Shown: positions 1 through 7,755 of the stretch, piece after piece
Layout of the letters: each line of letters begins with the position of its first letter
Position numbering within the stretch: position 1 is the stretch's first letter
Origin: DATHTK01 sp035463295
GTDB taxonomy: Bacteria; Actinomycetota; Rubrobacteria; Rubrobacterales; Rubrobacteraceae
NCBI GenBank assembly: GCA_035463295.1
Contig: DATHTK010000058.1
Coordinates: 1 to 16,160 of the forward strand
DNA length: 16,160 nt
Direction: 5' to 3'
The notes under the pieces: model-generated
Databases searched by the model: none
Told to the model about the DNA's origin: nothing
Seen by the model: the letters and a program-made list of their open reading frames with translations, nothing else
Made by a program: the position numbers and the translations under genes

Positions 1-1907
1 TGGAGGGCCCTCGCGTTCACGCAGCCCGCCGAGTGAACCACGACGCCCCGTCCCAGCGAGACGTAGCCCACTATGTCGTCGCCCGGCATCGGGGTGCAGC
101 AGCGGGCGAGGCGGGTCAGGATGCCGCTCGACCCGACCACGCGAACCCCGGTCTCCTTGTCGGTCCCACCCTCGGGCAGGGGCAGCGGCGCGAGGGCAGG
201 GGTCTGCTCAGGTGGATTCTCTTCCCCTTTGGGGCTTACCTGATCTGCTATGCGGCCCGCCACGTTCTCCGCGGAGAGCACACCAGCGCCGACGGCCGCA
301 AACATGTCGTCGGGGGAAGAGTAGTTCGTGGAGCGCGCCACGTCCTCCAGGATGCCGGAGGGCACCTTGCCGATCTTGCGTTTCTTCAACAACGCCAGTA
401 TCTTCTCCCGTCCCAGGCTCAGGTTGTCCTCGCGGTCTGCCTTGTTGAAGTGCTGGCGGATCTTGTTGCGGGCCCGGCCACTCTGGACCACGGCCAGCCA
501 GTCGCGGCTTGGACCGGAGTTCTTGCCCGTGATGACCTCGACCCTGTCCCCCGAGACAAGCTCGGAGTCGAGGGGCACGATCCTGTCGTTTACCCTGGCC
601 CCGATGGTGCGGTGTCCGACCTCCGTGTGAACGTGGTAGGCGAAGTCTATGGGCGTGGCGCCGCTTGGCAGGCTGACCACGTCGCCCTTCGGCGTGAACA
701 CAAAGACCTCGTCGGCCACGAGCTCGCCCTTGAGCGACTCCATGAACTCGGTGGCGTCCGTCGTCTCCCTCTGCCACTCCATCATGCTCTTGAGCCACGT
801 AAGGCGGTCCACCTGACGGTCGGTCAGGCCGTGCTTGTACATCCAGTGGGCCGCGATGCCGAACTCCGCCGTCGTGTCCATCTCCTGGGTACGGATCTGG
901 ATCTCCAGCAACTTACCCTCGTTTGACATGACCGTGGTGTGAAGCGACTGGTACATGTTGAACTTGGGCATCGCGATGTAGTCCTTGAAACGCCCGGGGA
1001 TCGGCTTCCAGATCGAGTGGATCACGCCCAGAGCACCGTAGCAATCGCGCACGGAATCCACGACGACCCTCAGGCCCGCGAGGTCGTAGATCTCGTTGAA
1101 CTCCTTGTTGCGCCGCACCATCTTGTTGTAGATGGAGTAGAAGTGCTTGACCCTCCCCCGCACCTCGGCCTCTATGCCGGCCTCTTTGAGGTGTCTCAAC
1201 AGCTCCGCCGCCGTCCCGTTGATAAACGCCTCGCGGTCGCCCCTCCGGGCCGCGACGAGCCGCTTTATCTCCTCGTAGCGCCGCGGGTGCAGCGTCGCGA
1301 ACGAGAGGTCTTCGAGCTCCCACTTGACCGAGTAGATGCCGAGGCGGTGGGCGAGCGGGGCGTAGATCTCCAGGGTCTCGGTCGCCTTCTTGAGTTGTGT
1401 CTCGCGCTTGAGGTAGTCGAGGGTACGCATGTTGTGGAGCCGGTCGGCGAGCTTGATGATGATGACGCGCACGTCGCGGCTCATCGCGACGATCATCTTC
1501 CTCAGCGACTCGGCCTGCGCCTCCTCGAGGTTCCCGGAAGGGAGGTGCTTGAGCTTGGTGACTCCATCCACTATCTCGGCGACCTCGCCCCCGAACCTCT
1601 CCTGAAGCTCCTCCTTGGTGACCCCGGTGTCCTCGAGCACGTCGTGCAGCAGCGCGGCCACGATAGTCGTCGGGTCGAGGCGCAGCTCGGCCAGGATGTC
1701 CGCCGTTGCCAGCGGGTGGTAGACAAAGGGCTCCCCGCTCTTGCGGGTCTGGCCGCGGTGGGCCGCGCGAGCCACGTTGTAGGCTTCGGCGACCAACTCC
1801 GCCCCGTCGGGTCCGCCGTAGGACGAGATCTTGTCGACGAGGGAAGAGATCGTTACGTCCGGTGCCGGGATGGCCCTCGGTCGCTCCTCTGTGCGTAGCG
1901 GTTCCAT
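1..1907 (-). CDS. rel: Bifunctional (p)ppGpp synthetase/hydrolase Rel (RSH family), 3' end outside window
   Basis: Makes and degrades the stringent-response alarmone (p)ppGpp in the cytosol. The frame is open from ATG at 1907 to the left edge (635 codons), so roughly the last 100-150 residues, including the ACT domain, are missing. The HD hydrolase domain keeps H88-D89 and E92-D93 in LLHDVLEDT, so hydrolysis should be active. The synthetase domain has RFKDYI (306-311), the NMYQSLHTT loop (317-325) and EIQIRT (335-340). The RxKD form of the first motif is the one found in bifunctional enzymes, as opposed to ExDD in synthetase-only RelA. A TGS domain starts near residue 399 (VFVFTPKGD), and a Cys-Cys-Thr-Pro motif lies at 603-606 ahead of GRGVVVHSAGC. 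No Shine-Dalgarno precedes the ATG; a -10-like element 7 nt upstream suggests leaderless translation. The UbiB-type gene upstream ends 59 nt away. Confidence 0.97.
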   Translation of the reverse strand, partial: MEPLRTEERPRAIPAPDVTISSLVDKISSYGGPDGAELVAEAYNVARAAHRGQTRKSGEPFVYHPLATADILAELRLDPTTIVAALLHDVLEDTGVTKEELQERFGGEVAEIVDGVTKLKHLPSGNLEEAQAESLRKMIVAMSRDVRVIIIKLADRLHNMRTLDYLKRETQLKKATETLEIYAPLAHRLGIYSVKWELEDLSFATLHPRRYEEIKRLVAARRGDREAFINGTAAELLRHLKEAGIEAEVRGRVKHFYSIYNKMVRRNKEFNEIYDLAGLRVVVDSVRDCYGALGVIHSIWKPIPGRFKDYIAMPKFNMYQSLHTTVMSNEGKLLEIQIRTQEMDTTAEFGIAAHWMYKHGLTDRQVDRLTWLKSMMEWQRETTDATEFMESLKGELVADEVFVFTPKGDVVSLPSGATPIDFAYHVHTEVGHRTIGARVNDRIVPLDSELVSGDRVEVITGKNSGPSRDWLAVVQSGRARNKIRQHFNKADREDNLSLGREKILALLKKRKIGKVPSGILEDVARSTNYSSPDDMFAAVGAGVLSAENVAGRIADQVSPKGEENPPEQTPALAPLPLPEGGTDKETGVRVVGSSGILTRLARCCTPMPGDDIVGYVSLGRGVVVHSAGCVNARAL

Positions 1908-1914
1908 ACAACAA

Positions 1915-1923
1915 ATTGTAACA
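1915..1923 (-). promoter_or_regulatory. Extended -10 promoter for rel, predicted leaderless
   Basis: On the minus strand TACAAT (1915-1920) is preceded by TGT, matching an extended TGn -10 element, and is followed by exactly 7 nt before the rel ATG. Transcription would start at or next to the first base of the ATG. No -35 match is visible at 16-18 bp, which is usual for extended -10 promoters. No purine-rich ribosome-binding site lies in the 7 nt. The element stands in an otherwise GC-rich 59-nt gap. The promoter assignment is inference. Confidence 0.6.
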
Positions 1924-1966
1924 CCGGCGTATACAGATCGCGGCGCCCCAGGCGTCCGGCGAGTCC

Positions 1967-3631
1967 TCAGCCCCGCCTTCCCAACAGCATGAAGAGCATG
2001 ACTATGGCACCCATGATCAAAGCGAGGGTAAAGCCGACAAACGCGACAACGGGAATGCCCAGATAAGGCACCCGGGGACCACCGAGGTCGAAGGCCCCCA
2101 GCATCGAGGACCCGACGAGCAGGGCCCCGGTAACGACAGCGAAGACCAGCCGGTTGGCGAGGACATCGAACTCCCCGATCAGCTCGTCGAGCTCCTGGTG
2201 CTGGAGGCGCACCTCGAGCTCGCCGTCCTCGAGCTCGGCGAGGAGCTGGCGGACCTGCTCGGGGTAGTCCTCCAGGTAGCGGGCGTACTCGAAGGTCCGC
2301 TCCCAGGACCTCTCCGCCAAGACCTCGGGGCTGTAGCGTTCGACGAGGAGCCGCCGGGCGTAGGGGCGGGCGACCTCGTAGACGTTGATGGTGGGGTCTA
2401 TCGAGCGGGCGATCCCCTCCGCCGTCACCAGCGCCTTGGTCAGAAGCGGGAAGACCGGCGGGACCCGCAGCCGGTGGCGCCTGGCGAGCCCGATCAGCTC
2501 CGATAGCGCCTGACCGAGGGTGACCTCTCCCACCGATAGCCCGGAGTACTTGTTCAGGAACTCGCGCAGGTCCCGCTCCAGGTCGCCGCGGACCTCGGAC
2601 GCGTAGCGCACGCCGAGGCTTTCGAGGGAGCGCAGGGCACCGGGCGCGTCGCGCCGTATCACGGAGATAAAGAGCCTGCTCAGGGCCTCTATGTCCCCCC
2701 GGCTCATGTAGCCGACCATGCCGAAATCGAGAAGCGCGAGGTTGTCCTCGGGCGTCAGGATCAGGTTCCCCGGGTGCGGGTCGCCGTGGAAGAAGCCGTC
2801 CTCGAAGGCCATCTTGAAGATCGCCTCGGCCCCCATCGACGCCACGCGGCGGCGCTCCGACGGGGCGAGCAACAGCGGCCTTATCTCGTGGAATCGCGTC
2901 CCCTCGACGTACTCCAGCGTGAGAACCCTGGAGGTGGAGAGCTCGAGGTAAACCCCCGGTATCACGACGGGCGTGCCGGCGAAGTTGGCCGCGAAACGCC
3001 GCGCGTTCTCGGCCTCGGCCGTGTAGTCGAGCTCGCGGCGTATGACCCCCTCGAACTCCGCGACGAGGCCGCGCACGTCCACGAAGATCCGGCGCCCGAA
3101 CCTGCGGTCCAGAAAGCCGGCGAACTCCCGCATGAGCTGGAGGTCGGCCCCGATCCTGGCCGGCGCCTCGGGCCGGCGCACCTTGACCGCGACGATCTCC
3201 CCACCCCGCAGCACCGCCCGGTGGACCTGTCCGATGCTCGCCGATCCGAGCGGTACGGGATCGAAGTGGTCGAAGACCTTCTCGACCGGCGCCCCGAACT
3301 CCCGCTCGATGATGGCCTGCGCCGTCCCGGTCGGCATCGGCTTCACCGTGTCCTGGAGCTTCTGAAGCTCGATGAGCACCCCGTCGGGCAGGATGTCCGA
3401 GCGAGTGCTGAGGAGCTGGCCGAACTTGACGAAGGTCGGGCCGAGGTCGTCGAGGGTCTGCCTCAGCCGTACGCCGAAGTTCGGAGCCAGGAACTCCTGC
3501 ACCCCCTTCTTCTCGCGCCGGTCTCTCCGGACATCGAAGACGAAGCCGAAGCCGTGGCGGACGAGGACGCGGGCTATTTCCGAGAATCGCCGCAGGTTCG
3601 CCGTGCGGTATTCCGGCGGGACGCTCGTCAC
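1967..3631 (-). CDS. ABC1/UbiB family atypical kinase-like membrane protein
   Basis: A 554-residue member of the ABC1/ADCK/UbiB family, proteins linked to isoprenoid-quinone metabolism or lipid homeostasis and usually acting as ATPases at the membrane. Visible motifs in order are KFGQ (69-72) within the N-terminal extension, the Ala-rich nucleotide loop GSASIGQ (129-135), the conserved lysine in VAVKVRRP (K150), catalytic-loop HGDPHPGN (282-289) and LDFG (301-304). Two hydrophobic segments near residues 495-517 and 528-550 anchor the C-terminus. The GTG start at 3631 lies 21 nt after the stop of the phasin-like gene, so the two are probably cotranscribed; the Shine-Dalgarno is weak. Whether the substrate is a quinone precursor (menaquinone would be usual in Actinobacteria) cannot be told from sequence. 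The gene name ubiB is avoided because ubiquinone synthesis is not shown here. Confidence 0.93.
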   Translation of the reverse strand: MTSVPPEYRTANLRRFSEIARVLVRHGFGFVFDVRRDRREKKGVQEFLAPNFGVRLRQTLDDLGPTFVKFGQLLSTRSDILPDGVLIELQKLQDTVKPMPTGTAQAIIEREFGAPVEKVFDHFDPVPLGSASIGQVHRAVLRGGEIVAVKVRRPEAPARIGADLQLMREFAGFLDRRFGRRIFVDVRGLVAEFEGVIRRELDYTAEAENARRFAANFAGTPVVIPGVYLELSTSRVLTLEYVEGTRFHEIRPLLLAPSERRRVASMGAEAIFKMAFEDGFFHGDPHPGNLILTPEDNLALLDFGMVGYMSRGDIEALSRLFISVIRRDAPGALRSLESLGVRYASEVRGDLERDLREFLNKYSGLSVGEVTLGQALSELIGLARRHRLRVPPVFPLLTKALVTAEGIARSIDPTINVYEVARPYARRLLVERYSPEVLAERSWERTFEYARYLEDYPEQVRQLLAELEDGELEVRLQHQELDELIGEFDVLANRLVFAVVTGALLVGSSMLGAFDLGGPRVPYLGIPVVAFVGFTLALIMGAIVMLFMLLGRRG

Positions 3632-3652
3632 GGGTAGACTTGTCCGGCCGCG

Positions 3653-4117
3653 CTAGAGGCCGGGCGGGGTGTCCGACTCGTCGCGGGGCCGCTGGGGCGC
3701 CACATCCGGTCCGGACGCCGGCGTAACCCCGGGACCCGTCACGCCCTCCGGCCCCTCCGCGCGGGGGGGCGGGGTGACGGAGGGCGGCGGTTCTGCAGAC
3801 TCGCCTTCGAGCATCCGCACGCGGTGCTCGAGCTGCTCGACCCGGAAGACGAGATCCTCGTAGTCTTCGCGGGTGGGCAGGCCGCCGCGCCTCAGGCCCT
3901 GCTGCACCGAGGCGTCGAGCAGCGAGCGGGCGCCTCCCGAGCGCTCCCGGGCGCGCCCGACGATCTGATCCACGAGGGTCCGTCCCTCCTCGCGCTGCAA
4001 ACGGCCCTGCTCGACCAGGTCGTCGACGACCTCCTGCACCCGCTCGCGTGTAGCCACGGCGGCTCCGATCTGCAAAAGGATCAACCGCTCGAACATCTCG
4101 CCTATCTGACCGCGCAT
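3653..4117 (-). CDS. Phasin-like coiled-coil protein with Pro-rich tail
   Basis: A 154-residue protein of uncertain function. Residues about 1-70 form an amphipathic helical region (MRGQIGEMFERLILLQIGAA, then a Glu/Arg-rich stretch with VVDDLVEQG), and a second heptad-like helix follows (DLVFRVEQLEHRVRMLEGE). The last ~45 residues are a low-complexity Pro/Gly/Thr tail. This resembles the small phasin-like or polyhydroxyalkanoate-granule regulator proteins found beside UbiB-type genes, but I cannot show PHA binding. The frame is open further upstream to a TTG at 4168; ATG 4117 is preferred because GGGAGG sits 5 nt before it. It is followed by the UbiB-type gene after 21 nt, suggesting a two-gene unit connected with membranes or lipids. 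Gene reality is well supported; function is not. Confidence 0.8.
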   Translation of the reverse strand: MRGQIGEMFERLILLQIGAAVATRERVQEVVDDLVEQGRLQREEGRTLVDQIVGRARERSGGARSLLDASVQQGLRRGGLPTREDYEDLVFRVEQLEHRVRMLEGESAEPPPSVTPPPRAEGPEGVTGPGVTPASGPDVAPQRPRDESDTPPGL

Positions 4118-4122
4118 AGAGA

Positions 4123-4128
4123 CCTCCC
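4123..4128 (-). promoter_or_regulatory. Shine-Dalgarno of the phasin-like gene
   Basis: GGGAGG on the minus strand, 5 nt ahead of ATG 4117. It decides the start in favour of this ATG over the TTG at 4168 and the ATG at 4135, neither of which has a comparable site. Confidence 0.75.
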
Positions 4129-4150
4129 GGTTCATGAGCCCGACACGTAC

Positions 4151-4156
4151 ATGATA
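4151..4156 (-). promoter_or_regulatory. Possible -10 box for the phasin-like/UbiB unit
   Basis: TATCAT on the minus strand lies in the 116-nt gap after secF and would give a leader of about 27 nt containing the GGGAGG site. The nearest -35-like sequence, TTGATG, is only 14 bp away, so the promoter is weakly supported. Confidence 0.3.
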
Positions 4157-4233
4157 ACGAAGGCGCAACCCATCAACATCTAGTCGTCAGTCCAACGTGC
4201 GGGTACCTTCTCCCAAATGAGGGAGCCTCGACC

Positions 4234-5124
4234 TTACGCCGACTGGGCGACCCTTCGGGCCCTTTCGGCGCGCCACGCCTTGTACAGCGAGAGGACGGGT
4301 GAGGCGATAAAGATCGAGCTGTACGTACCGGCGACGATACCGACGAGGAGGGCGAAGGCGAAGTCGCTCAGGGTCGACTCGCCGAAGATCAGGAGCGCGG
4401 TTATGGGGATCAGGGTCGAAAGCGACGTGTAGATCGACCGCCGCACTACCTGCCGGATGGAGGTGTTGATCATCTCGTCGAAGCGGCGGCGATTGTAGCC
4501 TATAGCCGGCGCGTTCTCCCGGATCCTGTCGAAGATTATTATGGTGTCGTAGAGCGAGTAGCCGAGCACCGTCAAGACGGCGACGACCGTGACCAGGTTG
4601 ACCTCCCGGCCGACGATGGCGTAGAAACCGACAGTCATGAGGATGTCGTGCACGAGCGCGGCCATCGCCGCCAGCGCGAAGGCGAACTCGAACCGAATGC
4701 TGATAAACGCCACGATGATGATCAGCGCCGCCGCTACCGCCTGTAGCGCCTGGTTACGGATCTGTCCGCCGAAGGTCGGGCTCACAGTCGTCGAGCTCAC
4801 CTCGGCGCCGAGGGACTCCCCAAGAGCGTCGCTCACCTGGCCGGTCTCCCGCTGGTCGAGCACCGGCGTGCGCACCTCGTAGCCCCGCTCGCCGATGCGC
4901 TGGATCACCGCCTCCCGTGCCACGAAGCCGGGGAGCGCGTCCCGAACCTCGCTCTCGCTCAGGTTCCGATCGGGGTCGGAGGCCGTGAACTTGGCCCCGC
5001 CCTCGAAGTCTATGCCGAAGTTCAGGTTGCCGAGGGCTATCGCGGCGATGCCGACGAGCAGCAGCACGGCGGAGATCGAGAACCACAGCCTCCAGCGCCC
5101 GACGAAGTCGATCTTGGCGAACAC
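4234..5124 (-). CDS. secF: Protein translocase subunit SecF
   Basis: Membrane subunit that works with SecD to drive completion of Sec-dependent export using the proton gradient. The protein has 296 residues, normal for SecF. After the first membrane helix (about 15-32) comes the SecF signature FGIDFEGG (36-43). A short periplasmic domain follows, then five hydrophobic helices with the conserved GYSLYDTIIIFDRIRENA motif. It starts with GTG at 5124, overlapping the secD stop by one base (TAGTG), which indicates translational coupling. It ends in TAA at 4234. A short inverted repeat downstream (4210-4225) has no T tract, so no intrinsic terminator is called. Confidence 0.97.
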   Translation of the reverse strand: MFAKIDFVGRWRLWFSISAVLLLVGIAAIALGNLNFGIDFEGGAKFTASDPDRNLSESEVRDALPGFVAREAVIQRIGERGYEVRTPVLDQRETGQVSDALGESLGAEVSSTTVSPTFGGQIRNQALQAVAAALIIIVAFISIRFEFAFALAAMAALVHDILMTVGFYAIVGREVNLVTVVAVLTVLGYSLYDTIIIFDRIRENAPAIGYNRRRFDEMINTSIRQVVRRSIYTSLSTLIPITALLIFGESTLSDFAFALLVGIVAGTYSSIFIASPVLSLYKAWRAERARRVAQSA

Positions 5125-6587
5125 TACTTGACTCTTCCCTTATCTATCTCGCTCTTGGAGACGCCCATCATCGCCGGCGTCAGACTTATGCCGCGGCCCG
5201 AGAGCACGCCGAGCAGGGCGCGCGTCACCACGATCGCCGTGAACATCGACAGGACGACGCCGATGGAGAGGAGCACCGCGAAGCCCCTGACCGACCCGCT
5301 AGATAGCGCGAAGAGGATGAGGGCGGTGATCAGGGTCGTGATGTTGCCGTCGAGGATGGCCCGGAACCCCTTCTGGTAGCCCTGCTGGATGGCCGTCCGC
5401 GGCGTCTTGCCGCGCCGCAGCTCCTCTTTTATCCGCTCGAAGATCACGATGTTCGCATCGGCGGCGACTCCTAGTGAGAGCACGATGCCCGCTATGCCCG
5501 GGAGCGTCAGCGTGACGGGTATCGCCACGATGATACCCCACAGCAAGAACCCGTAGATTACCAGCGCGAGGTCCGCTACGAGACCGAGGGCGCGGTAGAC
5601 CGCGAGCAGGAAGAGCATCACGAGACCGAAGCCCGCTAGCGCCGCGAGCAGCCCGCTCCTCAGCGAGTCGGCGCCGAGCGTCGGTCCGACCGTCGTTACC
5701 GACAGAACCTCCATGTTCACCGGCAGCGCGCCGGTCTTGAGCACAATCTCCAGCTCCCGCGCCTCTTCCTCGGGGAGACCGGTCGGGGAGCCCGTGTTCT
5801 GGATAACAACCTGTCCGCCCGGGATGGCTTCGTCCACCGACGGGGCGCTCACCACGTCCTCGTCCAGGACTATGGCGAGCCGGCCGGGTTCCCCCGAAGA
5901 TAGGGCGTTCTGGGAGATGCTCTGGGTCAGGTCGTAGAACTGGTCGCCGCCCTCGCCGGTGAGGTTTATCTGGACCTCGAGCCTGCCCGCCTGGTCGCGG
6001 TTCAGGTTCGCGTCGCTCACCGCCGCGCCCGTGATCTCGGGCTGCTCGTTGACCACGTACCCGGCGACGTACGTGCCCTCCCCCGCCGGCGACGGGCTCT
6101 CCTCGAAGAGGATCTTGGTCTCCCCCTCCTCAAAGGCGTCGTCCTCCTGGAGGCTCTCGCGCAGCTCATCCCTGGAGGCCTCGATCTCGCCCTCGGGCAC
6201 CGAGGGGTCCTCCTCGAAGGCGAGCACCTCGTAGAAGCCGAGCTGGGCCGTACGGCCGATGACCTCGACCGCCCGCTCCGAGTCTGTGATGCCGGGGATG
6301 TTGACGGAGACCTGATCCTGGCCCTGCAACTGTATCTCCGGCTCCGTTACCCCGAGGTTGTCCACCCGGCGGCGAATTACCTCGACGGCCTGCTCCATCT
6401 CCTCGCGGCTGACCTCGCTGCCGTCGGTCCGGTAGCCCTCGAGCTGGACGCTCACGCCCCCCTTGAGGTCGAGGCCGAGCTGCGTAGACTGCGTCACCGG
6501 CTGGCGGATGAAGATCAGATAGACAGCCACCCCCAGAAGGACGACCACCATGCCAAGGACGATGAGGCTGTTGCGCCGGCTACCCAT
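5124..6587 (-). CDS. secD: Protein translocase subunit SecD
   Basis: Partner of SecF in the export-stimulating SecDF complex, with 487 residues. The N-terminal helix (about 8-27) leads into GLDLKGG (38-44), the SecD signature. A large periplasmic region of about 270 residues carries a Glu-rich insertion, and five hydrophobic helices at the C-terminus include GVAADANIVIFERIKEE. It is shorter than the ~615-residue E. coli protein, with a smaller periplasmic domain, as in many Gram-positives. ATG 6587 has AGGGA 8 nt upstream. The gap to tgt is 54 nt and holds a candidate promoter but no yajC, the usual neighbour between tgt and secD. Confidence 0.97.
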   Translation of the reverse strand: MGSRRNSLIVLGMVVVLLGVAVYLIFIRQPVTQSTQLGLDLKGGVSVQLEGYRTDGSEVSREEMEQAVEVIRRRVDNLGVTEPEIQLQGQDQVSVNIPGITDSERAVEVIGRTAQLGFYEVLAFEEDPSVPEGEIEASRDELRESLQEDDAFEEGETKILFEESPSPAGEGTYVAGYVVNEQPEITGAAVSDANLNRDQAGRLEVQINLTGEGGDQFYDLTQSISQNALSSGEPGRLAIVLDEDVVSAPSVDEAIPGGQVVIQNTGSPTGLPEEEARELEIVLKTGALPVNMEVLSVTTVGPTLGADSLRSGLLAALAGFGLVMLFLLAVYRALGLVADLALVIYGFLLWGIIVAIPVTLTLPGIAGIVLSLGVAADANIVIFERIKEELRRGKTPRTAIQQGYQKGFRAILDGNITTLITALILFALSSGSVRGFAVLLSIGVVLSMFTAIVVTRALLGVLSGRGISLTPAMMGVSKSEIDKGRVK

Positions 6588-6600
6588 GAATAGGTCCCTG

Positions 6601-6629
6601 ATTCTAGCTCATTCGCTCCCGACGGTCAG
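6601..6629 (-). promoter_or_regulatory. Promoter candidate for secDF
   Basis: On the minus strand CTGACC (6624-6629) and TAGAAT (6601-6606) are separated by 17 bp. The -10 matches TANAAT perfectly; the -35 matches TTGACA at 4 of 6. The start point would fall about 7 nt before the secD ATG, close to its AGGGA site. It would allow secDF to be transcribed independently of queA-tgt. Confidence 0.55.
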
Positions 6630-6641
6630 CGAACCAGCTTC

Positions 6642-7745
6642 TCAGCACGGATCCTCGTAGCGCGCTATCCAGGCGCGCGAGAAGGCTTCGAAGCTTCCGG
6701 CCTCGATCTCGCGGCGAGCGCGCCGGCAGAGCTCTACGGTGAAGTGGACGTTGTGGAGCGTGATCAGGCGGTGCCCCACCAGCTCGTTCTCGCGCACGAG
6801 GTGCGCGAGGTAGGCCCTGCTGTAGCCCGTGCACGTATCGCAGGCGCACTCCGGGTCCAGCGGACCGAGGTCTCGCCGGTACGCGGCGTTCTTCAGGTTT
6901 ATGCGCCCGCCGGCGGTCAGCGCGGCCCCGTGGCGGGCCAGGCGCGTCGGGAGCACGCAGTCGAACATGTCCACCCCGAGCGCTATCACCTCTAGAATGC
7001 CGACCGGGTCGCCGATCCCCATAAAGTAGCGCGGCTTGTCGGCGGGGAGCTTCGGGGCCGTGAGGGCGAGCGTCTCGAGCATGGCGGTCCGCGGCTCCCC
7101 CACGGAGAGGCCGCCGACCGCGTAGCCGGGGAAGCCGATCTCGACCGTGCGCTGCAGGCTCTCCTCGCGCAGCTCCGGGTAGATCCCGCCCTGCACGATC
7201 CCGAAGAGGGCCTGATCCTCCCTCGAGTGCGCCTCCTTGCAACGCTCGGCCCACCGCGCCGTGCGCCTGAGGGAGTCGGCGTGATATTCGTAGCTCGCGC
7301 CGGGCGGCGGGCACTCGTCCAGGACCATCGCGATGTCTGCCCCGAGGTCCTCCTGGGCCTTAGTCGTCAGCTCGGGGGTAAACTCGTGAACCGAGCCGTC
7401 GTAGACCGACGCGAACTCGACCCCCTGCTCGCCGATGCGACGCGTCTGCGCGAGCGAGAAGACCTGGTAGCCGCCCGAGTCCGTGAGCATCGGGCCGTCC
7501 CATCCGGTAAAGGCGTGCAGGCCGCCTGCGGCGAGGATCAGGTCCACCCCGGGCCGCAGATAGAGGTGGTAAGTGTTGCCGAGCACGATCCTCGCCCCCA
7601 GCGCCCGCAGCTCTTCGCGGGTGAGCCCCTTGACCGTTCCCTTCGTCCCGACCGGCATGAAGGCGGGCGTCTCGACGAGGCCGTGCGGCGTCCAGAGGAT
7701 GCCGGCCCGCGCCTCGCCCTCGCGCGCGACGATTTCTATCGAGAC
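6642..7745 (-). CDS. tgt: tRNA-guanine transglycosylase Tgt, with no canonical start codon
   Basis: Exchanges guanine-34 of GUN-anticodon tRNAs for preQ1 in queuosine synthesis. Taking the codon at 7745 as residue 1 gives 367 residues. FMPVGT falls at 29-34, TDSGGYQVFSL at 88-98 (D89), the nucleophile in DMFDCVLPTR at D262 (E. coli D264), and zinc ligands C300, C302, C305 and H331 (E. coli 302, 304, 307 and 333). All catalytic and metal residues are present. The start is odd: the codon at 7745-7743 is GTC, preceded by AGGGG with 5-nt spacing. No in-frame ATG, GTG, TTG or CTG exists between the GTG pair at 7940/7937 (deep inside queA) and ATG 7658, which would delete the first 29 conserved residues. 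A true start at GTC, at ATA 7739, a mutated GTG, or frameshifting from queA are alternatives. It follows queA with a 10-nt overlap region. Confidence 0.93.
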   Translation of the reverse strand, partial: VSIEIVAREGEARAGILWTPHGLVETPAFMPVGTKGTVKGLTREELRALGARIVLGNTYHLYLRPGVDLILAAGGLHAFTGWDGPMLTDSGGYQVFSLAQTRRIGEQGVEFASVYDGSVHEFTPELTTKAQEDLGADIAMVLDECPPPGASYEYHADSLRRTARWAERCKEAHSREDQALFGIVQGGIYPELREESLQRTVEIGFPGYAVGGLSVGEPRTAMLETLALTAPKLPADKPRYFMGIGDPVGILEVIALGVDMFDCVLPTRLARHGAALTAGGRINLKNAAYRRDLGPLDPECACDTCTGYSRAYLAHLVRENELVGHRLITLHNVHFTVELCRRARREIEAGSFEAFSRAWIARYEDPC

Positions 7746-7750
7746 CGCCG

Positions 7751-7755
7751 CCCCT
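7751..7755 (-). promoter_or_regulatory. Shine-Dalgarno positioned for tgt
   Basis: AGGGG on the minus strand, sharing its A with the queA TAG stop, lies 5 nt before the GTC codon at 7745. Its position argues that initiation normally happens at this codon, although GTC is not a usual start. Confidence 0.5.

Noticed and set aside
33..1898. Long open frames on the plus strand and in a second minus frame (for example 33-926, 939-1898, 913-1914)
   Set aside because: They overlap the rel frame, which carries complete HD, synthetase and TGS motifs. The alternatives are Arg/Gly/Pro/His-rich shadow translations of GC-rich codons.
4210..4225. Inverted repeat CTCCC/GGGAG after secF as an intrinsic terminator
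   Set aside because: Only a 5-bp stem and no T tract on either strand.
6993..6998. TAGAAT on the plus strand inside tgt as an antisense promoter
   Set aside because: It encodes conserved residues of Tgt in the other direction (GILEV), and no -35 or antisense gene supports it.
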